Source: an uncultured bacterium (lineage in GTDB: Bacteria; Bacillota; Clostridia; UBA1381). Taken from it: 64,000 nucleotides of DNA. Where the stretch lies: assembly GCA_905215805.1 (NCBI GenBank), contig CAJMRL010000011.1, positions 1 to 64,000 on the forward strand, given 5' to 3'. A program made the translations under genes and the position numbers. Positions 33,632-43,150 of the stretch are shown here, piece after piece (the first letter of the stretch is position 1; the number at the start of each line of letters is the position of its first letter). The notes below the pieces were generated by a model. It had not been told where the DNA came from and made no database searches. It saw only the letters and a program-made list of their open reading frames with translations.

Positions 33632-34288
33632 TCAGTGCGGCATCCTCATAGCAATTTTTATCTCAAGCTTCGGCATATCTCCGCTCAACCCTTTAAGCGC
33701 TGTTGCTGTTCCGCAGTGAAAGGCTACCGGAATCCCCATTTCTTCGGACAGTCCGTTTATCACTTCGATACCTGACAAAAGCGTATTTTCATCGGTAATA
33801 TATGCAAGATTGGTATTATTGTATATATCGGTAAACCTGAGTCCGGAAACGCTTTCTATCCTGCAAGCAACCTCCAAAAGCTCCTCTACTGTTGAACTGA
33901 GCGGTCTTTTTGTATTAACTACAAAATGCATCTGATAGCCATATCTGACGAAATACTCATGATACACTCCAATCGCATATGCTCCGTCGTCATCACCTCC
34001 GGTATCAAAGATCACCGCCTCATAATCATTCTCAAACACCCCTCGTATCTCCGGAGGAATAACCGGCATATCGATATTACTTGAAGCAAAATCACTTGCT
34101 ATAAGACTTATATCCTTGTCCCTGAGCAGTTCTGCCGCATCATTTGTTCTGAAATATGGATTAACATTATCTATATCTATGATAACTGTTTTCTTTCCTT
34201 CTTCACGTTTCTTTATTGCAAAATTAATCGCAGTTTCTGTTTTTCCGCTGCCGAAATGTCCGGCAAATATATGAATCTCTTTTTTCAT
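33632..34288 (-). CDS. MinD/ParA-type P-loop ATPase of the oxidoreductase operon
   Basis: A 218-residue ATPase with Walker A GHFGSGKTETAINFA right after the N-terminal strand, a switch-like IDIDNVNPYFRT, and VIFDTGGDDDGAYAIG. The start is the ATG at 34286-34288 behind GAGGTTTGAGACT; a start 15 bases upstream lacks spacing. It heads the operon, directly behind the promoter. Family neighbours of this sort could help insert cofactors or clusters, as CooC and NifH-like maturases do, but that is inference. It has no membrane segment. Confidence 0.82.
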   Translation of the reverse strand: MKKEIHIFAGHFGSGKTETAINFAIKKREEGKKTVIIDIDNVNPYFRTNDAAELLRDKDISLIASDFASSNIDMPVIPPEIRGVFENDYEAVIFDTGGDDDGAYAIGVYHEYFVRYGYQMHFVVNTKRPLSSTVEELLEVACRIESVSGLRFTDIYNNTNLAYITDENTLLSGIEVINGLSEEMGIPVAFHCGTATALKGLSGDMPKLEIKIAMRMPH

Positions 34289-34323
34289 AGTCTCAAACCT
34301 CATTACATCTGGTTTTCGATACT

Positions 34324-34352
34324 ATATTACCATATATACATAACTTTGTCAA
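34324..34352 (-). promoter_or_regulatory. Promoter of the 2-oxoacid oxidoreductase operon
   Basis: A consensus TTGACA (34347-34352) is followed after 17 bases by TAATAT (34324-34329) on the minus strand, about 30 bases before the ATPase start. Confidence 0.8.
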
Positions 34353-34407
34353 GTATTTTTTAATATATGATCTTAGCCTATATTAACTTTTATCTATCTT
34401 AAAAAAA

Positions 34408-34446
34408 TACGGTCATCAATTAAATAATAAATGTCAGATGACCGTA
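34408..34446 (-). terminator. Terminator after rseC-like gene
   Basis: The arms TACGGTCATC (34408-34417) and GATGACCGTA (34437-34446) pair perfectly and are followed on the minus strand by seven T residues. Confidence 0.9.
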
Positions 34447-34462
34447 TACATTAAATATTATA

Positions 34463-34864
34463 TCATTTATCAATTACTTTTTCAACCCTCAAACTATATT
34501 TATTTGTATTTTTTTTAGCGATCTTCGCTGCTACCACATAAGCTGCAGCCATAAGTATAAATCCCGCACATATTCCCCACGACTCTGAATTTGATATAAA
34601 ATATACAATAAAATAGCCCAGCACAAGCATCAAAAGAGGAATAACATACACAAGGACCGCCGCCCCAAGTACACGTGAGGATTCCATTTCAAGCTCAACA
34701 TAATCTCCCGCAGCTGCTCCTGCTTTATTAAACGCTGTAACGACAGTCTCCTTCGCACATGATGACGCACATGACGCACAATTTCCTCCGCATGCGCTTT
34801 CTCTTTGTATTCGTATATGTGCATTATTTCCTTCTGCCGATACTACTATTCCCTTTTTCTTCAT
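34463..34864 (-). CDS. RseC/MucC-type membrane protein (SoxR-reducing family)
   Basis: A 133-residue protein with an N-terminal beta segment, the cysteine cluster CGGNCASCASSC (an RseC-type metal or cluster site), and two membrane helices (about 68-90 and 95-115). Relatives act with Rnf complexes to reduce SoxR, or modulate anti-sigma factors; the actual role here is unknown. Its ATG overlaps the recN stop by four bases, so it closes the nadK-argR-recN unit. Confidence 0.85.
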   Translation of the reverse strand: MKKKGIVVSAEGNNAHIRIQRESACGGNCASCASSCAKETVVTAFNKAGAAAGDYVELEMESSRVLGAAVLVYVIPLLMLVLGYFIVYFISNSESWGICAGFILMAAAYVVAAKIAKKNTNKYSLRVEKVIDK

Positions 34865-36525
34865 TTTCTGCTCCTTAAAAGCTCTTTAGCATGCTTTCTT
34901 GCTATATCGGTGATTTGTCCTCCGTCTATAATGCGTGCAATTTCATCAATGCGCCCTTTTTCATCAAGCTCCTTTATCGATGTAGATGCCATTTCTCCAT
35001 CCATATCTTTACTTATCAAATAATGATTATCTGCCGCAGCAGTCATCTGCGGAAGATGGGTTATACATATAACCTGTTTATTTGTTCCTATCTGACGAAG
35101 CTTTTTGGCTATTTTTAATGCGGCGCTGCCCGAAACTCCCGTATCTATTTCATCAAAAATCAAAGTATCGACCTTATCTGTTTCAGCCAAAACAGATTTC
35201 ATAGCAAGCATTACCCTTGACAGCTCGCCTCCGGAAGCAATCTTTACCAATGGTTTTAACGGCTCACCCGGATTTGTACTTATCATAAATTCAACCCTGT
35301 CTGTCCCGTCTGATTCAAAAACTCCTTTGCTGCTTATGCAAACACGGAATTTTGCCTTTTCCATGTCAAGCTCCTTCAAGGCCTTTTCTATACCCATTCC
35401 AAGAGACTTAGCCGCTTCTTTTCTTAATTCTGAAAGCTCAGAAGCCGACTTTTTCAGCTCAGCTCTTATTTCATCCAGTTTCTTTTGAAGCTCTTCTGTC
35501 TTTTCCTCGCTTGATACAATAGAATTAAGCTCTTCCTGCGCTTTGTCTCGGTATTTTAAAATCTCCGTAATACTCTGTCCATACTTTCTCTTTAGCTTTG
35601 AGATAAGATCAAGTCTCTCCTCAACGTCATTGAGCACCTGGGGATCATAATCTATCCCATCTGAAAGCTCTTTTATCTCATGTGCTGCGTCCTCGACCGA
35701 ATACATTGCTTCATTTATTCTCTCATAAATCGAATTAATCTCCGGATTTATCCCGCATATTTCTTTTAGGCTCTCCGCTGCAACGCTTAAAGCGTCATAA
35801 GCGGAATTTCCCTCGCTCATATCATATAAATTTGAATATGCAGCCTCAGCCGAAAGCGCAATTTGCTCCGCATTCTCCAACAGCATTCTTTGCTCTGTCA
35901 GATCAGAATCCTCTCCTTTTATAAGATTTGCTGAATTTATCTCTTTTATCTGGTATTCCAGAAGATCAATTCTTTGCATTTTCTCTTTTTCATTTACTGA
36001 TAAAGCTGCTAATTCCCTTTTTATCTTTCTCATTTCTGTATATAAAACAAGATATCCGGATTTAGCAGTTTCATCATGTGCGTAATCATCCAGAAAATCA
36101 ATATGCTTTTCCGGTGTGAGAAGCGCCTGATTATCATGCTGTCCATGAATATTTATCAGCTTATCTGCAATTTCTCTTAAAACCGAAAGAGTTACAACTG
36201 TTCCGTTTATTTTAGCAGTGCTTTTTCCATCCTTTGTAACTGAGCGCGTAATTATTATCTGATTATCCTCGGTTTCTATGTCTTCCTCATAAAGAGAAGC
36301 GCATATTTCATCACTGCCTTCAAAAACCGCCTGAACGACCGCCTTATCGGTTCCGTACCGCACAAGCTCCCGGCTGCTTCTTCCGCCTAAAATCATATTT
36401 ATCGAATCAATTATAATTGATTTTCCCGCTCCTGTTTCTCCGGTAAAAACGGTCACTCCCTCTTTAAAATTTACTTCCAGCTGCTTTATTACCGCCACAT
36501 TTTTTATATTTAAACTTAATAACAT
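34861..36525 (-). CDS. recN: DNA repair protein RecN
   Basis: A 554-residue SMC-like ATPase of double-strand break repair. Walker A is FTGETGAGKSI near residue 32. Long coiled coils (about 150-370) separate it from the C-terminal half, where ASGGELSRVMLAMK (the ABC signature) and DTLIFDEIDTGVSG (Walker B) reform the head. Length and layout are normal. It lies 11 bases after argR. Confidence 0.96.
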   Translation of the reverse strand: MLLSLNIKNVAVIKQLEVNFKEGVTVFTGETGAGKSIIIDSINMILGGRSSRELVRYGTDKAVVQAVFEGSDEICASLYEEDIETEDNQIIITRSVTKDGKSTAKINGTVVTLSVLREIADKLINIHGQHDNQALLTPEKHIDFLDDYAHDETAKSGYLVLYTEMRKIKRELAALSVNEKEKMQRIDLLEYQIKEINSANLIKGEDSDLTEQRMLLENAEQIALSAEAAYSNLYDMSEGNSAYDALSVAAESLKEICGINPEINSIYERINEAMYSVEDAAHEIKELSDGIDYDPQVLNDVEERLDLISKLKRKYGQSITEILKYRDKAQEELNSIVSSEEKTEELQKKLDEIRAELKKSASELSELRKEAAKSLGMGIEKALKELDMEKAKFRVCISSKGVFESDGTDRVEFMISTNPGEPLKPLVKIASGGELSRVMLAMKSVLAETDKVDTLIFDEIDTGVSGSAALKIAKKLRQIGTNKQVICITHLPQMTAAADNHYLISKDMDGEMASTSIKELDEKGRIDEIARIIDGGQITDIARKHAKELLRSRK

Positions 36526-36536
36526 AATATCAATCC

Positions 36537-36989
36537 CTATGATTTAAATATTTTTCTGAGCTTTTGTGCCGTATTTTCTGCATTCTCCGCACTTGCCGAT
36601 ATAATCAGCACAGTATCATCTCCGGCGACAGAGCCTACTATTTCATTACACATAACAGAATCCACAGCTGCCGCTACTGCCGGAGCCATTCCCGGATACG
36701 TTTTTATTACCACCGTGTGCATCGCAGGAATAATATCCTTAACCGCATCTGAAAATATATTTATATGCTTATCTGTATTTTCAGATATACCGCTTGGCAT
36801 TATGTAATATGCCCCTGCTGATGAATTGCTCGGAGCCTTTATAAGACCCAGCTCCTTTATATCCCGCGAAACGGTCGCCTGCGTAACATCATATCCTGCC
36901 TTCTCAAGCTCATCTATAAGCTGTTCATGAGTCTTTATTTGCTTTTCACGTACAATTCTTATTATCTCACCCTGTCTTTTATATTTCAT
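36537..36989 (-). CDS. argR: Arginine repressor ArgR
   Basis: A 150-residue regulator. A winged-helix DNA-binding domain occupies residues 1-70 (EIIRIVREKQIKTHEQLIDEL, SRDIKELGLIK). A C-terminal trimerisation and arginine-binding domain carries GTVAGDDTVL-type features (seen as GSVAGDDTVLII). It controls arginine metabolism in response to arginine. Its place between nadK and recN is conserved across Firmicutes. Confidence 0.96.
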   Translation of the reverse strand: MKYKRQGEIIRIVREKQIKTHEQLIDELEKAGYDVTQATVSRDIKELGLIKAPSNSSAGAYYIMPSGISENTDKHINIFSDAVKDIIPAMHTVVIKTYPGMAPAVAAAVDSVMCNEIVGSVAGDDTVLIISASAENAENTAQKLRKIFKS

Positions 36990-37006
36990 TTCTGTCCCTC
37001 CCTAAT

Positions 37007-37852
37007 TCAAGAAAGCTTGCTTATAAGTGTATTATAAAAAGACTGTCTGCCTGTTCGTATGAGCTGAAATTCATATTTTGACTTTAATACCGCAACCTCG
37101 TCTGCCGATGATATATATCCCTGCACATCTCCGTCAGCCGTTACCACAGCCTCATTATCCGGATATGCACTGTCAAGCCTTATTATTATCGGCTTATCTG
37201 CACTCAATACGGCAGAACGAGCCGAAAGCATATGCGGACATATAGGCGTTGCTATATAAAGCGTCATACTTGGATCGACAACAGGTCCTCCGGCTGAAAT
37301 CGAATATCCTGTTGAGCCGGTCGGCGTTGCTATGATAAGACCATCGGCAATATACCTGTTTACAAGCTCATCTCCTGCATACAGCTCCATATCTATAAGC
37401 TTTGCTCCGGACGGCTTTGAAACAACAACATCATTCAACGCATTCTGCACGCAAACGGTTTTTCCCTCTCGGCGTATTTCCAGTTTGATAAGCATTCTTT
37501 TTTCAATTGTATATTTTTCTGCAAGCAGTTTATCGAGCGCATTTTCTATATTATCACATTCTATTTCAGTTAAAAATCCAACCTTACCGAGATTAATTCC
37601 CATGACCGGAATTCCATACTTCGCACACGCTGCCGCTTCTTGCAAAATAGTTCCGTCTCCGCCAAGAATTATCATTAAATCAACATTTTCAAAAAGAGCG
37701 ATTTTTTTTACATAATTCACCTTCATGCCTGTAACGCTGAATTTATTTTCCATATAAAGCTCGGCTTTTCCCAAAAGATAATCTACGACCCGTTTTGTAA
37801 CGAGTAATCCGATATCCTTTATATTATTTGGTATTATAGCAATTTTCTTCAT
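37007..37852 (-). CDS. nadK: NAD kinase
   Basis: A 281-residue enzyme that phosphorylates NAD to NADP. GGDGT at LGGDGTILQEAA is the catalytic and nucleotide motif. NDVVVSKPSGAKLI, TPTGSTGYSISAGGP and SPICPHMLSARS-like (ATPICPHMLSARS) follow in family order. The ATG 37850-37852 has GGAGATTAAA in front; the TTG 12 bases upstream overlaps that site. It is the first gene of the nadK-argR-recN-rseC unit. Confidence 0.95.
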   Translation of the reverse strand: MKKIAIIPNNIKDIGLLVTKRVVDYLLGKAELYMENKFSVTGMKVNYVKKIALFENVDLMIILGGDGTILQEAAACAKYGIPVMGINLGKVGFLTEIECDNIENALDKLLAEKYTIEKRMLIKLEIRREGKTVCVQNALNDVVVSKPSGAKLIDMELYAGDELVNRYIADGLIIATPTGSTGYSISAGGPVVDPSMTLYIATPICPHMLSARSAVLSADKPIIIRLDSAYPDNEAVVTADGDVQGYISSADEVAVLKSKYEFQLIRTGRQSFYNTLISKLS

Positions 37853-37909
37853 TTTAATCTCCAAATTTCATATGTATATTTATTCAGTAATTATATATTT
37901 ATTAATTCT

Positions 37910-37938
37910 ATTATACCACACTTTTTAAATTTATGCAA
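37910..37938 (-). promoter_or_regulatory. nadK-argR-recN promoter
   Basis: TTGCAT (37933-37938), a 17-base spacer and TATAAT (37910-37915) on the minus strand, about 58 bases upstream of the nadK start. No clear ARG-box was recognised. Confidence 0.7.
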
Positions 37939-37962
37939 TTGATTTAGAGCTATTTATAAAAA

Positions 37963-37995
37963 ACACATCCATTCATTTTATATGAACAGATGTGT
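37963..37995 (-). terminator. Terminator after the SLH protein gene
   Basis: A 14-bp stem with two G-T pairs, arms 37963-37976 and 37982-37995, is followed on the minus strand by TTTTTTATAAA. Confidence 0.85.
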
Positions 37996-38004
37996 TTCAT
38001 AACT

Positions 38005-41000
38005 TTAATAGGCTGCAAGCACCGCCAATGCGTTATTGCTTATTCTTTCATAGCCCTTTTCAAACTCAATCCATTTTCCGCATGAAAAATAATATTTAAC
38101 ATCATTTTCATAACTGCCGTCAACCGACAATTCATTGCCATTACGAATAAGCTCACCGCTACCGTCTGTATCGTACATCGCAAGCTCTATTCTTCCGTTA
38201 CGGTAACCCTCTCTGTATACAGTATAATGCTTCTGTTCAGTTTCAGGCAATTCCGGAAGCTTTAACATTCCGGCGTTCGTAACAGTATCAAATGCTCTCA
38301 ATATTGTAACTATGGACTGCTCCACTGTATAGCCACCATCCGGGCTGAATAAATTATCACCTATACCATTCATAATGCCATATCTTGCCGATACATTCAC
38401 AGCATCCGCTGCCCAGTCGCCGATCTTATCCGCATCATCATATGAGGTTTCAATCTCTTCATTCAGTTCGTAAAGACCTATCAAACGTGATAATATAACC
38501 GCCGCTTCCTGTCTTGTTATTTTTCCTGCAGGGCGAAAGCTTCCATCCTCATAACCGTTTATGATTCCCAAATCAGCAAGCGCACGGATTTCCTCCGACG
38601 TTGTATCGTTAAATTCATATTTCGGATTTTCAGGAAGTGAAACGGTTCCTGTATATCTTATCATATTAGCCGCAACAGAACAAAATGATGCTCTTGTTAT
38701 ATCCTCTTGATACCTATTTTCCGAAGGCGTAATCAATGAGCTCGGAACAAATCCATACAAGCAAGCGGTTTTTATGTCATCATAAGCCCACTGTGACATT
38801 GGATGCGAACTTATTGTTTTATTTCTTATTCTCCTTGTACCGTCTGTAAAATTTATCAAATAATACAACTGCTTCTCAAGAAATTCCCTATCATCATCTG
38901 AAAGCCTGTAATATTTCCCGTTATACTCTATACGATCATCACGAATACTTTTGATACCTATATTCATCGCTGTCGGTGTTTTATTATTTTCATACGCCTC
39001 CAGTCTGAAATCCTTTACAGCATTATACAATGTACTATATTCGCTGTCCGTTATATCTGCAAAATAATCCCCCATAGGAAATGATACAGTATTATCAACG
39101 TTATCAATATTGCTAAGCACTTCTCCAAACGTCACATCAGGTTCAGGCTCCTCATATTTCGGTACTATTTTTAAAGTAACATCATTCTTCCAGTCAATTC
39201 CGTCATCCGAGGTCCATATTCCGTTTCTTGCCGTCTGTACATAATATTTGCCGTCCGCATACGACGCCGCCCACGGAAGAGTATCAAACTTATGGCTTCC
39301 GATTATATTATAATCCTTATCCAAAATGTACACATCAGAACACAAGCTCCAATTAACATAATAATAATTGAACTTGCCGTCCCATGCACACCAACGTACA
39401 AGATTATTATCCTTACCCCTAATAATCTCATAGCTTCCTAAATTGTCCCTAAATTTCTCAAGTGTAGCCTCCGGAAGCTCATCTTCAACCTCCGAAAGAT
39501 ATTTTCCGCTTATCGGAGAATAATATTGCCTATTGTCAGTTTTTGACTTAAGGGAATCTATATTCTCCTTCTGCGCATTATCCTTTATTATAAACGCATT
39601 CTTTGTTCCTCCGTTATAGTTAACCGGAAGAATCACGTTAACACTGAATTCTGTTGTTTTTCCGGCGGGAAGCTCCACTACCGACATTACATCCTGTCTT
39701 GCTTCGGCGAGAAGAGTCTTGGTAAGTGCATAATCAAAATTACCGTCCTTATCAGCTGTATACACTATTATATTTGAATTTGTGGTGGGAGCATATTCAA
39801 AATAGCGGGTTTTGGTTCCGTTATTCGTTATTTTAAGCTCATAGGTCTGATTGACACCATAATTCCCAAGATTACATGCATGCCCTTCATTCTTATCATT
39901 AGGATCAAGATAATAATTAGGGGAATAATCTGCCTCCGCGCCTGTGCCGAACCCCGCTTCATAATGCGTGGTATCACTGTGATGCGTATCAAGACGCCAT
40001 ATATTGTCACGCTCCGAAGCCGGAATATTCTTTCCGTAATATGTAAGCTTATTATCATCCTCATACGTAAATGCAAGCATATCACTCTCAGCTGCAAGAG
40101 ATTTTGCCCACGGGTCGTCAAGCGGATTCAGATTTGTGAACCACTCGGTCACAGTATTTCCGTCAGGCGCATACTGGTTATACAGCGTTACCGGAAGATA
40201 TGTGCCATCCTCCGTTGTATCGTCAATCGTGTATTCAAGCTCCGCTTTTACCTGCGGCAAAGTATCGGCAATTCCCTTTACAGTTCTGTCACGTCTGTAT
40301 ATACCGTATGCGGCATCTTTTTTCATAGTGCTTCTGTCGCCTATATTTCCGTTTGACTTAAAAGCACAGACATTGACATTCATACTTCCGGATTCTATTT
40401 TAAGTATTCCCTGAATATGCACCGGCTGCCCAAAATGCACCTCACTGTAATTAGGAATAAACTCACTGAGCCATCTTGTATCCTTGCCGGACACACTTGT
40501 TCCCCTTACAATATTCTGTTCATTCTCCTGATAAGGCTTATAATATGTCGTGCCGTCTATATCGTATATAGGCTTATTCAAAGCCTTCGCACAACAGTGC
40601 AGCATTCCCCAGTCGCCTTCGTATTTTGTCCATATATCTCCATCATACCATGATGTCAGCTCTGAGGTTTCAAATGCCGGATTTATTATGGTATAGATGC
40701 AGTCTTCCGAGGTTGATGTCAACTCAACATCAAGTTCTATATCATATCCAAGCCCTCCGCTTCCGGTATAATTAAAATGCGAAAGATAGAGATAATATGT
40801 ACCCGGTCCCAAATTTTCATTGTTCATAATATACCGCGGATCATCGCTGTTTACTATAACCTCATCCCCAATTGCCTCCGGATTGTTGCAGTATATGTAA
40901 TATCCGCCGCCTGCAGGCTCAAAGTTCAGATCCTGCGGCTGTATATCCGCCGACGCCGTTATACCCAATCCAAATATGAACGCCGGAATTAATAATATAG

Positions 41001-41010
41001 ATTTTTTCAT
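38005..41010 (-). CDS. Exported surface protein with three SLH domains
   Basis: A 1001-residue protein. A signal peptide ending near ITASA occupies residues 1-22. The middle is a long beta-rich region of unknown fold that includes a stretch resembling a display or sensor domain (WCAWDGKFNYYYVNWSL, GIWTSDDGIDWKND). The C-terminal third carries three S-layer-homology repeats at about 734-903 (SQWAYDDIKTACLYGFVPS; FNDTTSEEIRALADLGIING; IGDWAADAVNVSARYGIMNG), which bind pyruvylated wall polymers. It is therefore anchored to the cell wall. The ATG at 41008-41010 follows GAGGGTTACAAT. It lies 33 bases after the flavodiiron-like gene. Confidence 0.85.
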   Translation of the reverse strand: MKKSILLIPAFIFGLGITASADIQPQDLNFEPAGGGYYIYCNNPEAIGDEVIVNSDDPRYIMNNENLGPGTYYLYLSHFNYTGSGGLGYDIELDVELTSTSEDCIYTIINPAFETSELTSWYDGDIWTKYEGDWGMLHCCAKALNKPIYDIDGTTYYKPYQENEQNIVRGTSVSGKDTRWLSEFIPNYSEVHFGQPVHIQGILKIESGSMNVNVCAFKSNGNIGDRSTMKKDAAYGIYRRDRTVKGIADTLPQVKAELEYTIDDTTEDGTYLPVTLYNQYAPDGNTVTEWFTNLNPLDDPWAKSLAAESDMLAFTYEDDNKLTYYGKNIPASERDNIWRLDTHHSDTTHYEAGFGTGAEADYSPNYYLDPNDKNEGHACNLGNYGVNQTYELKITNNGTKTRYFEYAPTTNSNIIVYTADKDGNFDYALTKTLLAEARQDVMSVVELPAGKTTEFSVNVILPVNYNGGTKNAFIIKDNAQKENIDSLKSKTDNRQYYSPISGKYLSEVEDELPEATLEKFRDNLGSYEIIRGKDNNLVRWCAWDGKFNYYYVNWSLCSDVYILDKDYNIIGSHKFDTLPWAASYADGKYYVQTARNGIWTSDDGIDWKNDVTLKIVPKYEEPEPDVTFGEVLSNIDNVDNTVSFPMGDYFADITDSEYSTLYNAVKDFRLEAYENNKTPTAMNIGIKSIRDDRIEYNGKYYRLSDDDREFLEKQLYYLINFTDGTRRIRNKTISSHPMSQWAYDDIKTACLYGFVPSSLITPSENRYQEDITRASFCSVAANMIRYTGTVSLPENPKYEFNDTTSEEIRALADLGIINGYEDGSFRPAGKITRQEAAVILSRLIGLYELNEEIETSYDDADKIGDWAADAVNVSARYGIMNGIGDNLFSPDGGYTVEQSIVTILRAFDTVTNAGMLKLPELPETEQKHYTVYREGYRNGRIELAMYDTDGSGELIRNGNELSVDGSYENDVKYYFSCGKWIEFEKGYERISNNALAVLAAY

Positions 41011-41043
41011 ATTGTAACCCTCAATCCCTTTCAAAATCCGAAT

Positions 41044-42114
41044 TTACACAGCTGATTCTATAAAACGTCTTGTATATGCTTTTAGCTTTTCAATATCCTC
41101 ATCTGATGGTTTCAATACCACGCCGAACGGCTTTTCAAATACTCTCATTTTCAAAAGCTTTGCGTAACCATTAAGAATTCCCAGCGCATCTCCTCCCCAG
41201 CCATAAGAACCGAATACCATACAGGGCTTTCCTGCACTCATAACTGCATCCATCTTTACCAAACATGACATGACCGAGGGTACAGCATTTCTGTAAACAG
41301 TCGGCGAACCTATGCACAGTACTGAGGCATTATTAATTTTTTCAATTATATCCGCCTCCTTCTCCTTTTCAGAATTTATAAATTCATAATCAATTCCTTT
41401 TTCTTCAAAGGTCTGTGCTATAGCTATCGCCATTTTTTCCGTATATCCGCTTACGCTTGAAAAGAGAATAACCGGCACTTTATCCGGCTTATTATTAATC
41501 AATCCTCTGTACCGTTTTAAGTAGAAATCCGGATAAACCACCGGCTCATCCCCTACCGACGGGAATATCCTGTCTATTCCCAATTTTTCTATCCTTTCCA
41601 TAGCCGTAAGTACAAAATCGGAAAAGTGTCCGAAATGCTTATTAAAATAATCATCGTAATCTGTACCGTGTTGAAAAAGCTTTCCTGCATATACCGCATC
41701 TCTGTATCTAACCATCATTGTATCCGGCCAATCCAGATTCGGGGTAATCATAAAATCAATTGTATAATCCTTATATACCTTTATTGAATCTCCATCCTTT
41801 GCAACTCTTTGCTTAAAATCTCCGTTCACTATTTCCTTCAGATTTCTCAGTCCCGCGGCTGTTGCTATGACCGTAATATCAGGATTTATTTCAAGAAGCT
41901 TTTTCAAAGCGCCCGCATGTTCGGGAGATGCGTTCGTGAATACAGCATAATCTATATTCTTTATGCCTACGAGCTCCTCAATCTTTTGCGTAAATTCATC
42001 CTCTATCCCCTCCGGCACTGTGTCGATTATAACATTTTTATCCGCCATCAAAAGATGTCCGAAAACCTTTAAATCGCCATAGATTCCGGCAACCGAATAT
42101 AAAGCATCTTCCAT
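41044..42114 (-). CDS. Flavodiiron-like protein lacking most metal ligands
   Basis: A 356-residue FprA-type A flavoprotein, made of a beta-lactamase-like domain (1-235) and a flavodoxin domain (about 240-356; SSVSGYTEKMAIAIA, GSPTVYRNAVPS and FGSYGWGGDA for FMN). Functional FprA has N-H-x-E-x-D-H-x-G; here it reads T-N-A-S-P-E-H-A-G, keeping only the last His. The next ligand in LHWPDSM is Asp (LDWPDTM). The Asp of NDAFGQH is replaced in AGKLFQH, and the His of SHG is Val in FPSVGDE. A di-iron site is therefore unlikely, so oxygen or NO reduction is doubtful. The ATG 42112-42114 follows AAAGGAGAATACTGTAT. It may be a flavodoxin-like electron carrier or a regulator. Confidence 0.85.
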   Translation of the reverse strand: MEDALYSVAGIYGDLKVFGHLLMADKNVIIDTVPEGIEDEFTQKIEELVGIKNIDYAVFTNASPEHAGALKKLLEINPDITVIATAAGLRNLKEIVNGDFKQRVAKDGDSIKVYKDYTIDFMITPNLDWPDTMMVRYRDAVYAGKLFQHGTDYDDYFNKHFGHFSDFVLTAMERIEKLGIDRIFPSVGDEPVVYPDFYLKRYRGLINNKPDKVPVILFSSVSGYTEKMAIAIAQTFEEKGIDYEFINSEKEKEADIIEKINNASVLCIGSPTVYRNAVPSVMSCLVKMDAVMSAGKPCMVFGSYGWGGDALGILNGYAKLLKMRVFEKPFGVVLKPSDEDIEKLKAYTRRFIESAV

Positions 42115-42138
42115 ATACAGTATTCTCCTTTCCAAAAA

Positions 42139-42164
42139 CGGCGTGCCCGACCTCGGACACGCCG
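42139..42164 (-). terminator. Terminator after prmA
   Basis: The arms CGGCGTGCCCGA (42139-42150) and TCGGACACGCCG (42153-42164) pair with one G-T and a two-base loop, then TTTTT on the minus strand. It sits directly before the ribosome site of the next gene. Confidence 0.88.
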
Positions 42165-42175
42165 CTGCTTATGTA

Positions 42176-43138
42176 TTATTTACAGATTATAGAATACCAA
42201 TCCTTACGGTTTCGTATATCTGCAATTTCAAAGCCGTTTTCCTCAAGAGCTTCTTTTACCTCATCCTGTCTGCCCTCTATGATTCCGGATGTGATAAATA
42301 CTCCGCCTTCCTTCATGTATTCTCTTGCCTTAGGCGCTAATCCTATGATTACATCTGCCACTATATTTGCCGCAACCACTTCATATTTATCCTGTGATAT
42401 AATATCCTGAATCTCTTTATCCGTAACAACATTTCCGGACAGCACCTTATAATGCTCCCTGCCTATATTATTCATCTGAGCATTCTCATACGCTGTATCT
42501 ACTGCATTAGGATCTATATCGACCGCCACAGCTTCTTTAGCCCCGAGCATAAGCGACAAAATAGAAAGTATTCCACTTCCGCAGCCTAAATCCAACATCT
42601 TTATACCCGGCTTTATATATTTTTCCAATGCCTCTATGCAAAGCTGGGTTGTATAATGCGAGCCTGTTCCAAAGCTCATTCCGGGATTAATATTAAATAC
42701 CAGCCTGTCCGTCGGTTCTGTCAGCTCTTCCCATTCAGGCTTAATAAGTATTTTTTCTCCGACTTCCATGGGATGAAAATATTTTTTCCAATTATTTGCC
42801 CAATCTTCTGTAGAGGTATTCTCAATTTCAACCTTCAAACGTCCGTATGAATCATCATCCAAATCTTTCATTTCCTTCATGGAATCCCTTATTGCAATAA
42901 GCAGCTCGTTGCCGTTCATATCATTGCTTACATAGCATGAAACCTTGGTTTCGGTATGCTTTTGCTTCATCAGATCCTCGTCAACATAGTCCCAATACTG
43001 CTTATTGTTTTCCAGAAATTCCAAAAAGTCCTGCTCGTCCTCAATCTCAAGTCCGGTGATTCCGAGCTGATACAAGCGACCCGTAACTCCTTCTATTCCC
43101 TCTGCAGAGGTATATATAGTAACCTTAATCCAATCCAT
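42176..43138 (-). CDS. prmA: Ribosomal protein L11 methyltransferase PrmA
   Basis: A 320-residue SAM-dependent methyltransferase. It has an N-terminal recognition domain and then the SAM-binding motif LDLGCGSGILSILSLMLGA, with NPGMSFGTGSHYTTQL before it and VVAANIVADVI as the active-site loop. It trimethylates ribosomal protein L11. It follows rpoD by 12 bases and is the last gene before a strong terminator. It is normal in length. Confidence 0.95.
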   Translation of the reverse strand: MDWIKVTIYTSAEGIEGVTGRLYQLGITGLEIEDEQDFLEFLENNKQYWDYVDEDLMKQKHTETKVSCYVSNDMNGNELLIAIRDSMKEMKDLDDDSYGRLKVEIENTSTEDWANNWKKYFHPMEVGEKILIKPEWEELTEPTDRLVFNINPGMSFGTGSHYTTQLCIEALEKYIKPGIKMLDLGCGSGILSILSLMLGAKEAVAVDIDPNAVDTAYENAQMNNIGREHYKVLSGNVVTDKEIQDIISQDKYEVVAANIVADVIIGLAPKAREYMKEGGVFITSGIIEGRQDEVKEALEENGFEIADIRNRKDWYSIICK

Positions 43139-43150
43139 TATGATCCTCCA

